DNA of 64,000 nt from Bacteroidota bacterium (lineage in GTDB: Bacteria > Bacteroidota > Bacteroidia > Chitinophagales > Chitinophagaceae): positions 478,896 to 542,895 of the forward strand of contig VGFK01000001.1 of NCBI GenBank assembly GCA_016868895.1, written 5' to 3'. Every line of letters starts with the position of its first letter. The stretch's first letter is position 1. This document shows positions 9,847-19,327 of the stretch, piece after piece. The translations under genes were made by a program, and so were the position numbers. Under the pieces are notes generated by a model, which searched no databases, had not been told where the DNA came from, and saw only the letters and a program-made list of their open reading frames with translations.

Positions 9847-10545
9847 ATGAACGTAGTCATCACCGGTGCATCTCAAGGAATGGGCAGAGCGATGGCGGAA
9901 GCCTTTGCCAGAGAAGGACACGATTTGTTTCTGTGTTCACGGAACATGGACAAGACAGCGGCCTGGCAGCAATCGCTGATGAAAGAGCAAGGCATTTCCG
10001 TAACCAGTTTCAATGCCGACCTCGCGGTAAAAGAAGGTGTAACTGCATTTGCAGAGCAATTGCTGAAGGCGACTTCCCGAATCGATATTTTGATCAACAA
10101 TGCAGGGACCTATGAGCCGGGGTCGACCTACAACGAGCCGGAAGGAGCATTGGACCGCATGATGGCCATCAATCTCTACGCTGCCTATCATTTGACGCGT
10201 GCCCTGATGGGCACCATGATCGCACAAAAAGAGGGTCACATTTTCAACATGTGTTCGATTGCCGCACTGAAAGCTTATGCAAACGGCGGTGCCTACAGCA
10301 TCAGCAAATGGGCGATGGAAGGATTCAGCCAGAACCTGCGGGAAGAAATGAAGGCATTCAATATCAAAGTGACTACGGTGCATCCCGGTGCAACCTACAC
10401 TGCATCCTGGGAAGGTTCCGGAGTGAATCCCGGAAGATTGATGGAGGCGACCGATATCGCCAAGATGGTGGTTGCGGCTAGTCAACTTTCTCCCCAAGCT
10501 TGCGTGGAGCAGATCATTGTTCGTCCTCAGTTGGGCGATCTTTGA
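9847..10545 (+). CDS. SDR family oxidoreductase
   Basis: TGASQGMGRAMA, NNAGTYEPG, YSISKWAMEGFSQNLR. Confidence 0.93.
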   Translation: MNVVITGASQGMGRAMAEAFAREGHDLFLCSRNMDKTAAWQQSLMKEQGISVTSFNADLAVKEGVTAFAEQLLKATSRIDILINNAGTYEPGSTYNEPEGALDRMMAINLYAAYHLTRALMGTMIAQKEGHIFNMCSIAALKAYANGGAYSISKWAMEGFSQNLREEMKAFNIKVTTVHPGATYTASWEGSGVNPGRLMEATDIAKMVVAASQLSPQACVEQIIVRPQLGDL

Positions 10546-10556
10546 TCAGCCAATCC

Positions 10557-11264
10557 CTATTCGTCTGAAAATTTATATCCCACCCCTCGAACGGAATGAA
10601 AATGCCGGGGTTCTCGGGGATCTGTCTCAAAGTATTTCCTAAAGCTCAGGATAAAATTATCAATGGTACGTGTAGTGGGAAATACCTGATAGCCCCAAAC
10701 GGCTTGTAAGATTTTTTCCCGGGATACCACTTCATTGCGGTATTCGATCATGAGTTTGAGCAGCATGATTTCTTTTTTGCTCAGGCTGATCAGTTCTCCT
10801 TTATGGTTGGTTGCGTTCTGCGCTTTGAAATCAATTGTATTGCCACCAAAACTGAACGACTCACCAACTGAATGCTGTTCATTGATTTTTCGGTTCTTAT
10901 CGATCAACTTTTCGATGCGCAGCAACAACTCTTCCAGGTTGAACGGTTTGGTCAGGTAATCATCCGCGCCCCGCTTCAATCCCGTTACCCGATCATCTGA
11001 ACCGGATCGGGCGCTCAGCATGAGGATGGGAGATTCAATGTTCTTCAGTCGGATGCCCTGGCACACATCAAATCCATCCACCTCCGGCAGCATCACATCC
11101 AGGATGACAAGATCAAAATATTCTTCCTCCACCCGTTTCAGGGCGATGGCTCCATTTTCCGCACAGGTTACGGAATAACCTTCTAGCTCCAGATTTAACT
11201 TGAGGGCGTCGCGGAGGTTGTCTTCGTCCTCGACCACCAGGATACTGCCTTTGGATTGACTCAT
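10557..11264 (-). CDS. OmpR-family response regulator
   Basis: ILVVEDEDNLRDALK, LVILDVMLPEVDGFDV, KPFNLEELLLR, winged-helix C-terminus. Confidence 0.95.
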   Translation of the reverse strand: MSQSKGSILVVEDEDNLRDALKLNLELEGYSVTCAENGAIALKRVEEEYFDLVILDVMLPEVDGFDVCQGIRLKNIESPILMLSARSGSDDRVTGLKRGADDYLTKPFNLEELLLRIEKLIDKNRKINEQHSVGESFSFGGNTIDFKAQNATNHKGELISLSKKEIMLLKLMIEYRNEVVSREKILQAVWGYQVFPTTRTIDNFILSFRKYFETDPREPRHFHSVRGVGYKFSDE

Positions 11265-12247
11265 TCTGCGGTTAGTTTGGGTAGTGTGATGTTAAAAATA
11301 CAGCCATTTGGTTGATTGTCCTCCACTCGAATCATTCCTTTGTGGTTCTGTATGATGCGTGCACTCAAATAGAGTCCCAAACCGGTACCTTTTGTCTTGC
11401 GCGTCCGTTCGTCTTCGAGTCGGTAAAACTTTTCAAACACCTTTTGCTTTAATGCATCGGGAATACCGGGACCACCATCCGCAACCTGTATTTGTATAGC
11501 GTCCTGTAAAGGAGTAAGCGATATTGCAATGGGTGCATTTGCCGGAGTGTATTTGATCGCGTTTTCAATCAGGTTATTGAATACCAGCCGAAGCAGCAGT
11601 TCTTCTCCGTAGACCATCGTGCCCGAAGGAATGTTTGCTTGAATGGATCGATCGGGATAGCGTTTGGAAAAAGAAGTCACTGAAGCCGATAGCGCAATTG
11701 AACAATCGAACTCCTGTTTGATGGATTCATATCCTCCTGCATCCATTTGTGAGCTGAGGAGAATGTTGTTGCAGAGCATATCCAATCGTTCCGCTTCGTT
11801 CAAGGCATCGGACAAAAGTTTTTCCTGCTTTTCCTGAGGAAGCTGATGGCGCTTGAGGGTTTCCAAACTGAGCTTGGTCACCGCAATAGGGGTTTTGAGT
11901 TCATGGGTTACTGCCAGCATGAAATTTTTCTGTTGCAAGTGATAGCGGATTTGTCGCCGCACGGCCCCATACACAAAAATGGCACCGAGTATGGTAAAGA
12001 TCAGAAAGGTCAATCCCTCGCCTAGGAATTGCTTGGCGTTTCGGTCGTGAGCATCTACGGCTTGTTCAAGGGTAAGCGAGCTGTCGTTACCTTTGAGGAT
12101 TTGTTCCCGTTGAAACGCAAGCATTTGGTCATTTTGATGATCCAGCTCAATGTACCACCAGCCAAGCGCAGCAACCAGGTAAATCAACAACAGCCAGTAA
12201 ACATAATTGATGAGCTTTAACGGAATGCGATCAAAAATGCCTTTCAT
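11261..12247 (-). CDS. Sensor histidine kinase
   Basis: AVTHELKTPIAVTKLSLE H-box, NLIENAIKYTP, VADGGPGIPD, GTGLGLYL; two TM segments. Confidence 0.95.
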   Translation of the reverse strand: MKGIFDRIPLKLINYVYWLLLIYLVAALGWWYIELDHQNDQMLAFQREQILKGNDSSLTLEQAVDAHDRNAKQFLGEGLTFLIFTILGAIFVYGAVRRQIRYHLQQKNFMLAVTHELKTPIAVTKLSLETLKRHQLPQEKQEKLLSDALNEAERLDMLCNNILLSSQMDAGGYESIKQEFDCSIALSASVTSFSKRYPDRSIQANIPSGTMVYGEELLLRLVFNNLIENAIKYTPANAPIAISLTPLQDAIQIQVADGGPGIPDALKQKVFEKFYRLEDERTRKTKGTGLGLYLSARIIQNHKGMIRVEDNQPNGCIFNITLPKLTAE

Positions 12248-12248
12248 G

Positions 12249-12716
12249 TTAATTGACTTTTTCAATGCGTAAGCCGAGGTTGACCACTCCTTCAAGGGGT
12301 TCTACCCGCATGTCGTGCGACAACCGAATGGAATAATCGCCGGGTTTACTGAATTTGACTGGATTGCGGTAGAGCAAGATGCGGTGATCAAAAAGATCAT
12401 CCATTCCAGTTCCCAACCAGTGGTCGTCTGTAGCCAACCGCAGTTCAAAGCGTTTGGCACGTTCAACCGTTTCGCCGGGTAGCCGACTCTTTACATTGAC
12501 CCATATGTTACTAAAGGGATAAGCATCGGTATGCCGCAGCAGAAAAAAGATCCGGTAGCTTGAGGCAGTATCTTGAATGGAAAAGGACATGCGGGGTTCA
12601 AATGATTTGGACCAGCGGGCATCGGGAGTGAACATAACCTGCTGATACAATCCGGTGTCTTCACACCCATATAAAAAGATCAATGCAGTAATTGTAAGGA
12701 GTCGCACCATTCGCAT
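12249..12716 (-). CDS. gldH: Gliding motility lipoprotein GldH
   Basis: Lipobox LYGCED; RIFFLLRHTDAYPFSNIWVNVKSRLPG resembles GldH. Confidence 0.85.
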   Translation of the reverse strand: MRMVRLLTITALIFLYGCEDTGLYQQVMFTPDARWSKSFEPRMSFSIQDTASSYRIFFLLRHTDAYPFSNIWVNVKSRLPGETVERAKRFELRLATDDHWLGTGMDDLFDHRILLYRNPVKFSKPGDYSIRLSHDMRVEPLEGVVNLGLRIEKVN

Positions 12717-12753
12717 GCTACAAAGGTATGGATCCTTGTTCAATGCCCGGGTA

Positions 12754-13629
12754 CTAGAGCACATTGAGCACTTGCTCCTTGGCCTTCTCCAGTTCGTCCT
12801 TCATTTCAACGACGGACTTCTGAATTTCCGCATCATAGGCTTTGGAACCCATGGTATTGATTTCCCTTCCGACTTCCTGCAACAAAAACGAAAGTTTTCT
12901 GCCCTTGGTCAGTTCCGGCTCCTGCATCAGCTTTTTGAAATAGTCGCAATGATTCGATAGCCTGACCTGCTCTTCCGTGAGATCAATTTTTTCCAGGTAA
13001 TAAATCAATTCCTGCTCAAACCGGTTGGCGTCGACTTGCTCCTTTCCCACCCGATCTTCCAGCAAGCGGTTCAGCTGTTCGCGTATTTTAACCTGTCGCT
13101 TCGGAGCCAGCTCCCCAATGTTATGCTGAAGGGCAGCGATGTTATCAATGCGCAGACCCAGCTCTTTTCCCAGCACTGCACCTTCATCTTCCCGGTGGAG
13201 ATTCAGCATGGCAATGGCCTGCTGCAGCGTTTCCTTGCAAACCAACCACTCAGCTGCTTCGATGCTATCGGTTGAATTGGCCACAACCTCAGGCAACCGG
13301 AGGATAGAGGATAAAAGCTGTTGGGTATCGGCACCGATCTTGCCTGCGAGTTCACTCAATTGTTGATAGTAGGATGCTGCCAGTGCAGTATTGATGGTAG
13401 AAGGTTTGGCAGATCCATTTTGCTTAACCGTGATCGTGCATTCCACGCTTCCCCTGATCAATCCTTCCGAGAGTTGTGATCGGATTTCAAATTCATACGG
13501 CTTGAGGGATGCAGGAAGTTTGAGCAGCAATTCAAATTGTTTTCCATTGAGCGAGCGAATTTCAACTACAAATTCCTTTTCAAGAACTGCTCGTTCTGCT
13601 CTTCCAAAACCAGTCATTGAACGTATCAT
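12754..13629 (-). CDS. yicC: YicC family protein (endoribonuclease-related)
   Basis: MIRSMTGFGRAE N-terminus and KLSFLLQEVGREINTMGSKA C-terminus. Confidence 0.95.
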   Translation of the reverse strand: MIRSMTGFGRAERAVLEKEFVVEIRSLNGKQFELLLKLPASLKPYEFEIRSQLSEGLIRGSVECTITVKQNGSAKPSTINTALAASYYQQLSELAGKIGADTQQLLSSILRLPEVVANSTDSIEAAEWLVCKETLQQAIAMLNLHREDEGAVLGKELGLRIDNIAALQHNIGELAPKRQVKIREQLNRLLEDRVGKEQVDANRFEQELIYYLEKIDLTEEQVRLSNHCDYFKKLMQEPELTKGRKLSFLLQEVGREINTMGSKAYDAEIQKSVVEMKDELEKAKEQVLNVL

Positions 13630-13664
13630 GGTTCAGTTATTTTGTTGGTGCATGTATAAAAAAG

Positions 13665-13690
13665 CAGCGTCCGGTTGAAACCGGACGCTG
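13665..13690 (-). terminator. Intrinsic terminator in the yicC/lpxD divergent intergenic region
   Basis: CAGCGTCCGGTT (13665-13676) / AACCGGACGCTG (13679-13690); minus strand continues CTTTTTTATAC. Confidence 0.85.
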
Positions 13691-13811
13691 ATATATAGAT
13701 GGGTTAATAAGTACCGGGAATAAATTCCCTTCACAATATTATAACTATATTTCATTAACAGAAAATTTTTTTTAAACTATTTTATTCACACTTTGAGTTT
13801 TTATTGTGAAT

Positions 13812-13819
13812 TACATTTG
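13812..13819 (+). promoter_or_regulatory. -7 box TACATTTG upstream of lpxD
   Basis: Exact TAnnTTTG match with TTTG at 13792-13795. Confidence 0.5.
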
Positions 13820-13833
13820 CTCAAACATCCGAC

Positions 13834-14778
13834 ATGAAACTTACTTCACCGGTATCCGTTGAATGGATTGCTTCGTTCATTGGAGCACGCATCATCGGAA
13901 AACAAGATGGAATGTGTTACGGTATCAATGAAATTCATAAAGTAGAAAACGGTGATATCGCATTTGTGGATCATCCTAAATACTATAAAAAATGCATAGC
14001 GTCCAATGCATCCTTCATCATCATCGATCAACCTACAGAATGCCCGCCCCACAAGGCTTTGCTTATCGTAGATCAACCATTTGAAGCCTATAAAAAGCTG
14101 GTGAATCACTTCCGTCCGTTTCAACGAGCAACGCACCTGGTGGATGCAACAGCAACAATAGGAACCGATACCTATATCGCTCCAAATGTCTTCATCGGAG
14201 AACACGTGACCATTGGAAAGAATTGCATCATTCATCCCAATGTGACGATTTTATCCCATTGTGTGATCGGCGATCACGTTATCATCCAAGCGGGTACCAC
14301 CGTCGGGTCGGATGCGTTTTATTACAATACCAAGAAAAACAGGGAACATTGGTTTGAAAAGATGCCCAGTTGCGGTAGAGTGGTAATTGCTGATCATGCG
14401 GAGATCGGAGCGGGATGCACAATCGACAGAGGCGTAACACACGATACATGCATTGGAGCCGGAACAAAACTGGACAACATGGTGCACATCGGACACGATA
14501 CGGTCATCGGTAAAAACTGTTTGATTGCCGCGCAGGTTGGAATTGCAGGAGCAGTGAATATAGAAGATGGAGTGACGTTGTGGGGACAAGTAGGCGTCAG
14601 TAAAACACTCACCATTGGTAAAGATGCTGTGGTATTGGCACAATCCGGTGTACCCTCAAGCCTTGCAGGAGGAAAAGTTTATTTTGGTTATCCCGTTGAA
14701 GAAGCAATTGCGAAAAAAAGAGAATTGGTCTGGATCAAACGAATTCCAGAACTCTGGAAAGCCATCAAAGGTGCTTGA
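13834..14778 (+). CDS. lpxD: LpxD-like UDP-3-O-acylglucosamine N-acyltransferase
   Basis: Hexapeptide repeats; GRVVIADHAEIGAGCTIDRGVTHDTCIGAGTKLDNMVHIGHD. Confidence 0.88.
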   Translation: MKLTSPVSVEWIASFIGARIIGKQDGMCYGINEIHKVENGDIAFVDHPKYYKKCIASNASFIIIDQPTECPPHKALLIVDQPFEAYKKLVNHFRPFQRATHLVDATATIGTDTYIAPNVFIGEHVTIGKNCIIHPNVTILSHCVIGDHVIIQAGTTVGSDAFYYNTKKNREHWFEKMPSCGRVVIADHAEIGAGCTIDRGVTHDTCIGAGTKLDNMVHIGHDTVIGKNCLIAAQVGIAGAVNIEDGVTLWGQVGVSKTLTIGKDAVVLAQSGVPSSLAGGKVYFGYPVEEAIAKKRELVWIKRIPELWKAIKGA

Positions 14779-15751
14779 TGTAATAATCACAGGTTTCTGC
14801 TATCGTTTGTTTCACGGGCTTAAAGGCAAATCCGGGCAGCGCAGTTACTATTTTAGTCGTGTCAAAGTTGACCTTTTGCTGTGCCGTTTCTGCGGTTTCT
14901 TTTGTCAACAACGGTTCTTCTCCCGTAAAAATGGATTTCAAACGCTCCCATCGCCAGACCAATGCTGCCATCCAGGGACGTACTTTTCTGTGAGGGGGTT
15001 GTTTTCCAAAACATATTGCCATATCACTGAACACGGATCGGTAGCTGCGGTTTTCAGAAGAAAGAATGAAGCGTTCGGAGGAAATGGGACTTTCCATCAG
15101 CCGTCGCATTGCCTCTGCAACATCTTCCGCATCCACAAAACCGCTGACCCCTTCCGTGTACCAGGGAAATTCCCGGTAGGCATTTCGAAATATGGCAGAA
15201 GAGCCTGTTTTCCAATCTCCTTTTCCGAGGATGATCACGGGATTGACGATGACCGCTTCGAGTCCCTCTGCAATGCCTCTCCACACTTCCAGTTCAGCCC
15301 GGTATTTGGTCCACCCGTAAAACGAAGAATTGGCGGCATCGTCCCATTTCACCTGTTCAACAACGGTTTGACCGTCGCGTTTGCGACCCAGCGCAGCGAC
15401 GGAACTCACGTGCACCAACTTGCGTACTCCTGAAGTAAGTGCTGCATTGACAACATTGGTCGTTCCCTCTACATTGATCCGTAGGAGGTCGTTTCGCCGC
15501 TTGGGATTGAACGATACCAATCCCGCACAATGGTATACGCGATCGCATTCCTGCATGAGTTCAGTCAAATGATCTACATCCAGTATATCGCATTTCACCC
15601 AACGGATATTCGATGGAGAAGGTTCTACCTGTTTGGGATGTTGAGAATGATACAGTGCGATGATCGGGTCTTGGGTTTCAGACAACCGACTGATCAAGGC
15701 AGTCCCTAAAAGTCCCGATGCTCCGGTGATGAGTATTCCGCTTACCATCAT
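14765..15751 (-). CDS. NAD-dependent epimerase/dehydratase (extended SDR)
   Basis: ILITGASGLLGTALI, VYHCAGLVSF, SSFYGWTKYRAELEV. Confidence 0.92.
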   Translation of the reverse strand: MMVSGILITGASGLLGTALISRLSETQDPIIALYHSQHPKQVEPSPSNIRWVKCDILDVDHLTELMQECDRVYHCAGLVSFNPKRRNDLLRINVEGTTNVVNAALTSGVRKLVHVSSVAALGRKRDGQTVVEQVKWDDAANSSFYGWTKYRAELEVWRGIAEGLEAVIVNPVIILGKGDWKTGSSAIFRNAYREFPWYTEGVSGFVDAEDVAEAMRRLMESPISSERFILSSENRSYRSVFSDMAICFGKQPPHRKVRPWMAALVWRWERLKSIFTGEEPLLTKETAETAQQKVNFDTTKIVTALPGFAFKPVKQTIAETCDYYIKHL

Positions 15752-16776
15752 GCCCCCGTGAACTGTTCCAAGAACCGAACATCGTTCTCGCTGAAAAGAC
15801 GGATATCGGTGATGCCGTATTTGAGCAATGCAGGTCGCTCAATGCCCATGCCGAACGCAAACCCGGTATATATTTCTGGATCGATTCCGCAATTCTTCAA
15901 TACATTGGGATGAACCATTCCGCACCCCAGGATCTCCAGCCAGCCGGTACGTTTGCACACGGCACAGCCATCGCCTTTGCACAGCATACAGCTGATGTCC
16001 ATTTCCGCACTGGGCTCCGTAAAAGGAAAATAACTGGGGCGGAAGCGGACCTTCACGTCATCACCAAACATTTCCTTCACAAAGAAGTAGAGGGTTTGCT
16101 TGAGGTCGGCAAACGAAACATTTTTGTCAATGTATAACCCTTCCACCTGATGAAAGAAGCAATGCGATCGGGCGCTGATGGTTTCGTTGCGGTAGACGCG
16201 ACCGGGACAAATGATCCGAATCGGTGGTTGATTCCGCTCCATCTCCCTGATCTGCACATTAGAAGTATGGGTGCGCAATAAAATAGCGGGGTCTGTCGAC
16301 AAATAAAAAGTATCCTGCATGTCACGAGCTGGATGGTGCATATCCAGATTCAATGCAGTGAAATTGTGCCAGTCGTCTTCGATCTCGGGACCTTCTGCAA
16401 CGGTAAATGAAAGGCGCTGAAAAATTTCAACGATGCGATTGCGCATCAGGGTCACCGGATGCCGGCTTCCCGTTGGTAAGGGATTCCCCGGAAGGGTTAT
16501 ATCGATTGCGCTTCGCTCAGATGAGGAGCCGAAACTCAATCGATTCTTTTCGCTTTCAAACTTTTCTTCTGCAAGCAATTTGAATGCGTTCATGACCTGC
16601 CCGAACGATTTCTTCTGGTCCACCGGAACTTGCTTCATCTCTCCCATCATGGACTTGATGATTCCCTTCACACCCAGGAATCGAATGCGAAATTGCTCCA
16701 GCGCATCTGCATCCGTTGCAGCAAATTGCCGGATCTCTTCTTGAAAAGTTTCAATCTGCTTGAGCATCTCTTCCAT
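15748..16776 (-). CDS. pheS: Phenylalanyl-tRNA synthetase alpha subunit
   Basis: HPVTLMRNRIVEIFQRLSFTVAEGPEIEDDWHNFTALN, RTHTSNVQIREM, FRPSYFPFTEPSAE, GMGIERPALLKYGI. Confidence 0.97.
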   Translation of the reverse strand: MEEMLKQIETFQEEIRQFAATDADALEQFRIRFLGVKGIIKSMMGEMKQVPVDQKKSFGQVMNAFKLLAEEKFESEKNRLSFGSSSERSAIDITLPGNPLPTGSRHPVTLMRNRIVEIFQRLSFTVAEGPEIEDDWHNFTALNLDMHHPARDMQDTFYLSTDPAILLRTHTSNVQIREMERNQPPIRIICPGRVYRNETISARSHCFFHQVEGLYIDKNVSFADLKQTLYFFVKEMFGDDVKVRFRPSYFPFTEPSAEMDISCMLCKGDGCAVCKRTGWLEILGCGMVHPNVLKNCGIDPEIYTGFAFGMGIERPALLKYGITDIRLFSENDVRFLEQFTGA

Positions 16777-16838
16777 GGCGCGAAGATAATGAATCAAAGT
16801 ATCATCCATTTACAGTAGGTTTGCTGAAAGTTCAGTGC

Positions 16839-17969
16839 ATGTCGTTCAATTCATTGGCTGATTTTCTTGAACCCATTCATCTGGCCAGCATCCTGGGAGA
16901 TGCTGAACTCAAAGAGGGCCAGTTAGGGAAAAACATCAATTATTACAGTGAGGAAATGCCCGATCTTTCGGTGGTCGACCTTGTGATTGCCGGCTGCAAT
17001 GACCTTCGGGGCAATGGCGATATTTCCGGAAGAGACGCAGGCATTGATGCCATTCGAAAAGAATTGTATTTGCTCTATCAGTGGCACAAGGATATCCGTA
17101 TTGCCGATCTGGGTACTATCCGATCGGGAGCCACTGCGCAGGACACCCTGGCTGCAATCCGTTCCATCGCACGTGAATGCATGGAATTGGGAAAACGTTT
17201 TCTGCTGCTGGGCGGTTCGCATGATCTGACCATGGGACTGTATGACGCCTATCGGCAAAAAGAACAAATCATCGAAGCCGTTGGCGTAGATGCCTACATC
17301 GATTTGTCGATTGACAATCCCGTGCGGTCCCGAAACTTCCTCATGGAAATGCTGACCGGCGATCCCAATTTTATTCGCCACTATCATCACATCGCCTTCC
17401 AAAGCTATTACGTGCATCCCACCATGTTGGAAACCATGGATCAGCTTCGGTTTGATTGCTGGCGACTCGGAAAGGTGAAAGAGAACATCGAAGAAATGGA
17501 GCCTTCCTTTCGAAGCAGTGAACTGCTGACGTTTGATTTATCCGCTTTGGGTGCTCCTACGTTTTGGGAAGGAAGCAGTCCCAACGGCCTCAACGGAGAA
17601 GAAGCATGCACATTGATGCGGTACGCAGGCATGAGCGATAAGATGAAAATGCTTGGGATTTTTGGATACGATCAGTCGACCGACCCCCACCATACCCTTG
17701 CCAAACAGGTATCGCAAATGATCTGGTACCTGATCGATGGCATACAGGTGGGCTCCACCGAATCATCACTCAATCAACGAGAAATGTTCCTGGAATGCCA
17801 CATTGCCTTTGGAGCTGTGGAAACCACCTTTATTAAAAGCGTTCGGACCGGGAGATGGTGGATGAAAATGCCCGATCAGAAATACGTCCCCTGCTCCTAC
17901 AACGATTTTCAAGTTGCCGGTAATAATGAAATCCCTGAACGGTGGCTGCGTCTTCAAGAAAGAAGCTGA
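16839..17969 (+). CDS. Arginase/formimidoylglutamase-like ureohydrolase-fold protein with degenerate metal ligands
   Basis: LLLGGSHDLTMGLYDAY, VDAYIDLSID, LTFDLSALGAP align to ureohydrolase motifs but lack several canonical Asp/His residues. Confidence 0.8.
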   Translation: MSFNSLADFLEPIHLASILGDAELKEGQLGKNINYYSEEMPDLSVVDLVIAGCNDLRGNGDISGRDAGIDAIRKELYLLYQWHKDIRIADLGTIRSGATAQDTLAAIRSIARECMELGKRFLLLGGSHDLTMGLYDAYRQKEQIIEAVGVDAYIDLSIDNPVRSRNFLMEMLTGDPNFIRHYHHIAFQSYYVHPTMLETMDQLRFDCWRLGKVKENIEEMEPSFRSSELLTFDLSALGAPTFWEGSSPNGLNGEEACTLMRYAGMSDKMKMLGIFGYDQSTDPHHTLAKQVSQMIWYLIDGIQVGSTESSLNQREMFLECHIAFGAVETTFIKSVRTGRWWMKMPDQKYVPCSYNDFQVAGNNEIPERWLRLQERS

Positions 17970-17971
17970 GC

Positions 17972-19315
17972 ATGAAGGTCGTTTTGATTTTCCAGCGATT
18001 GTTCCTGTTGCTCATCGGCAGTGGAATCCTGCTTGGATGCGGTACACAACACACGTTGAAGCGGGCTGCAGGACAACTGATTGGAAATGAGTTGAGCAAC
18101 GCTCATGTAGGTATTGCCGTTTTTGATCCCCAAAAAAATAGATACCGCTTCACGCATCAATCCGACAAACTCTTTGTCCCCGCCAGCAATACAAAAATTG
18201 TCACCTGCTATGCAGGAATGAAATATTTGCCCGCTCGATTTCCTACTGCCATCTTTCAGGAATTGGATACGGCAGTGATCATAGTCCCCATGGGTGATCC
18301 AACATTTTTGCATCCCGAGTTTGCTGTTCATCCGTTGATGAACCGACTCAAAGATGTGAAGAAACCCATCTACCTCTCCACCACACATTGGAAGACCCTC
18401 GCTTTGGGAAACGGATGGAGTCAAGAGGATTTTTCTGAAGGCTACATGACGGAACGCAGTGTTTTTCCGGTGTATGGGAATCGGGTGCATTGGTTTCAGG
18501 AACGAACAAAAAAAGAAAATCCCAGTCATGCTGCCGATTCAATTGATCTGTTCATTTATTCCAATCCGGAAATCAGCTGGCCTGTAGATTTTGGGAAAGC
18601 AGGATCCCGATTCAGCGTGGTGCGTGCAGCACACAACAATGCATTTACACTACTGGAAGGAAAGGAAAAACAGGCCCGGGTATCGGTGCCGTATATCACC
18701 AACGGAGTGAAAACGGGTTTGGAATTGTTAGCGGACAGTCTGCATACAAGCATTTCCATTTGGGAGGGACCGAAAGAATATACTGCAAGGTTGATTCGAC
18801 AGGATACCATCTATTCACAGTCGACCGACTCTCTCCTCTCCATCATGATGCATCGAAGCGATAATTTCTATGCTGATCAGATTTTGCTGATGGCCAGTCA
18901 AATGAAAAAAGGCGAAATGAATGAAGAGGGGTTCATACAGGATATGCTGGAAACGGAATTGAAATCATTTCCGGTCACCCCGCGTTGGGTGGATGGAAGC
19001 GGATTGAGCCGGTATAATGTATTCAGTCCCTCTGACATGATCCATCTCCTTGAAAAACTGAGGACAGAGGAACCTTGGGAACGGATTGCTGCAGTGTTTC
19101 CGCAATCTTCCGAAGGCACGCTGCGCTCCATTTCGGGACTTTCAGGAACATCGATTATTGCAAAAACCGGATCCATGGGAGGTGTCCTTTGCCTGAGCGG
19201 ATATGTGCGCTCAAAAGATAACAGATGGCTCTCCTTCTCAATCATGATCAACAACCACACTTCAAGTGGTGCGGTTCTGAGGAAAAGAATCGGAGAATTT
19301 CTAAGTCGATTGTAA
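17972..19315 (+). CDS. D-alanyl-D-alanine carboxypeptidase / PBP4-like (S13), putative lipoprotein
   Basis: FVPASNTKIVTCYAG (SxxK), MHRSDNFYADQ (SxN), AKTGSMGG (KTG); lipobox LLGCGT. Confidence 0.93.
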   Translation: MKVVLIFQRLFLLLIGSGILLGCGTQHTLKRAAGQLIGNELSNAHVGIAVFDPQKNRYRFTHQSDKLFVPASNTKIVTCYAGMKYLPARFPTAIFQELDTAVIIVPMGDPTFLHPEFAVHPLMNRLKDVKKPIYLSTTHWKTLALGNGWSQEDFSEGYMTERSVFPVYGNRVHWFQERTKKENPSHAADSIDLFIYSNPEISWPVDFGKAGSRFSVVRAAHNNAFTLLEGKEKQARVSVPYITNGVKTGLELLADSLHTSISIWEGPKEYTARLIRQDTIYSQSTDSLLSIMMHRSDNFYADQILLMASQMKKGEMNEEGFIQDMLETELKSFPVTPRWVDGSGLSRYNVFSPSDMIHLLEKLRTEEPWERIAAVFPQSSEGTLRSISGLSGTSIIAKTGSMGGVLCLSGYVRSKDNRWLSFSIMINNHTSSGAVLRKRIGEFLSRL

Positions 19316-19327
19316 CCGGTTGACTAT

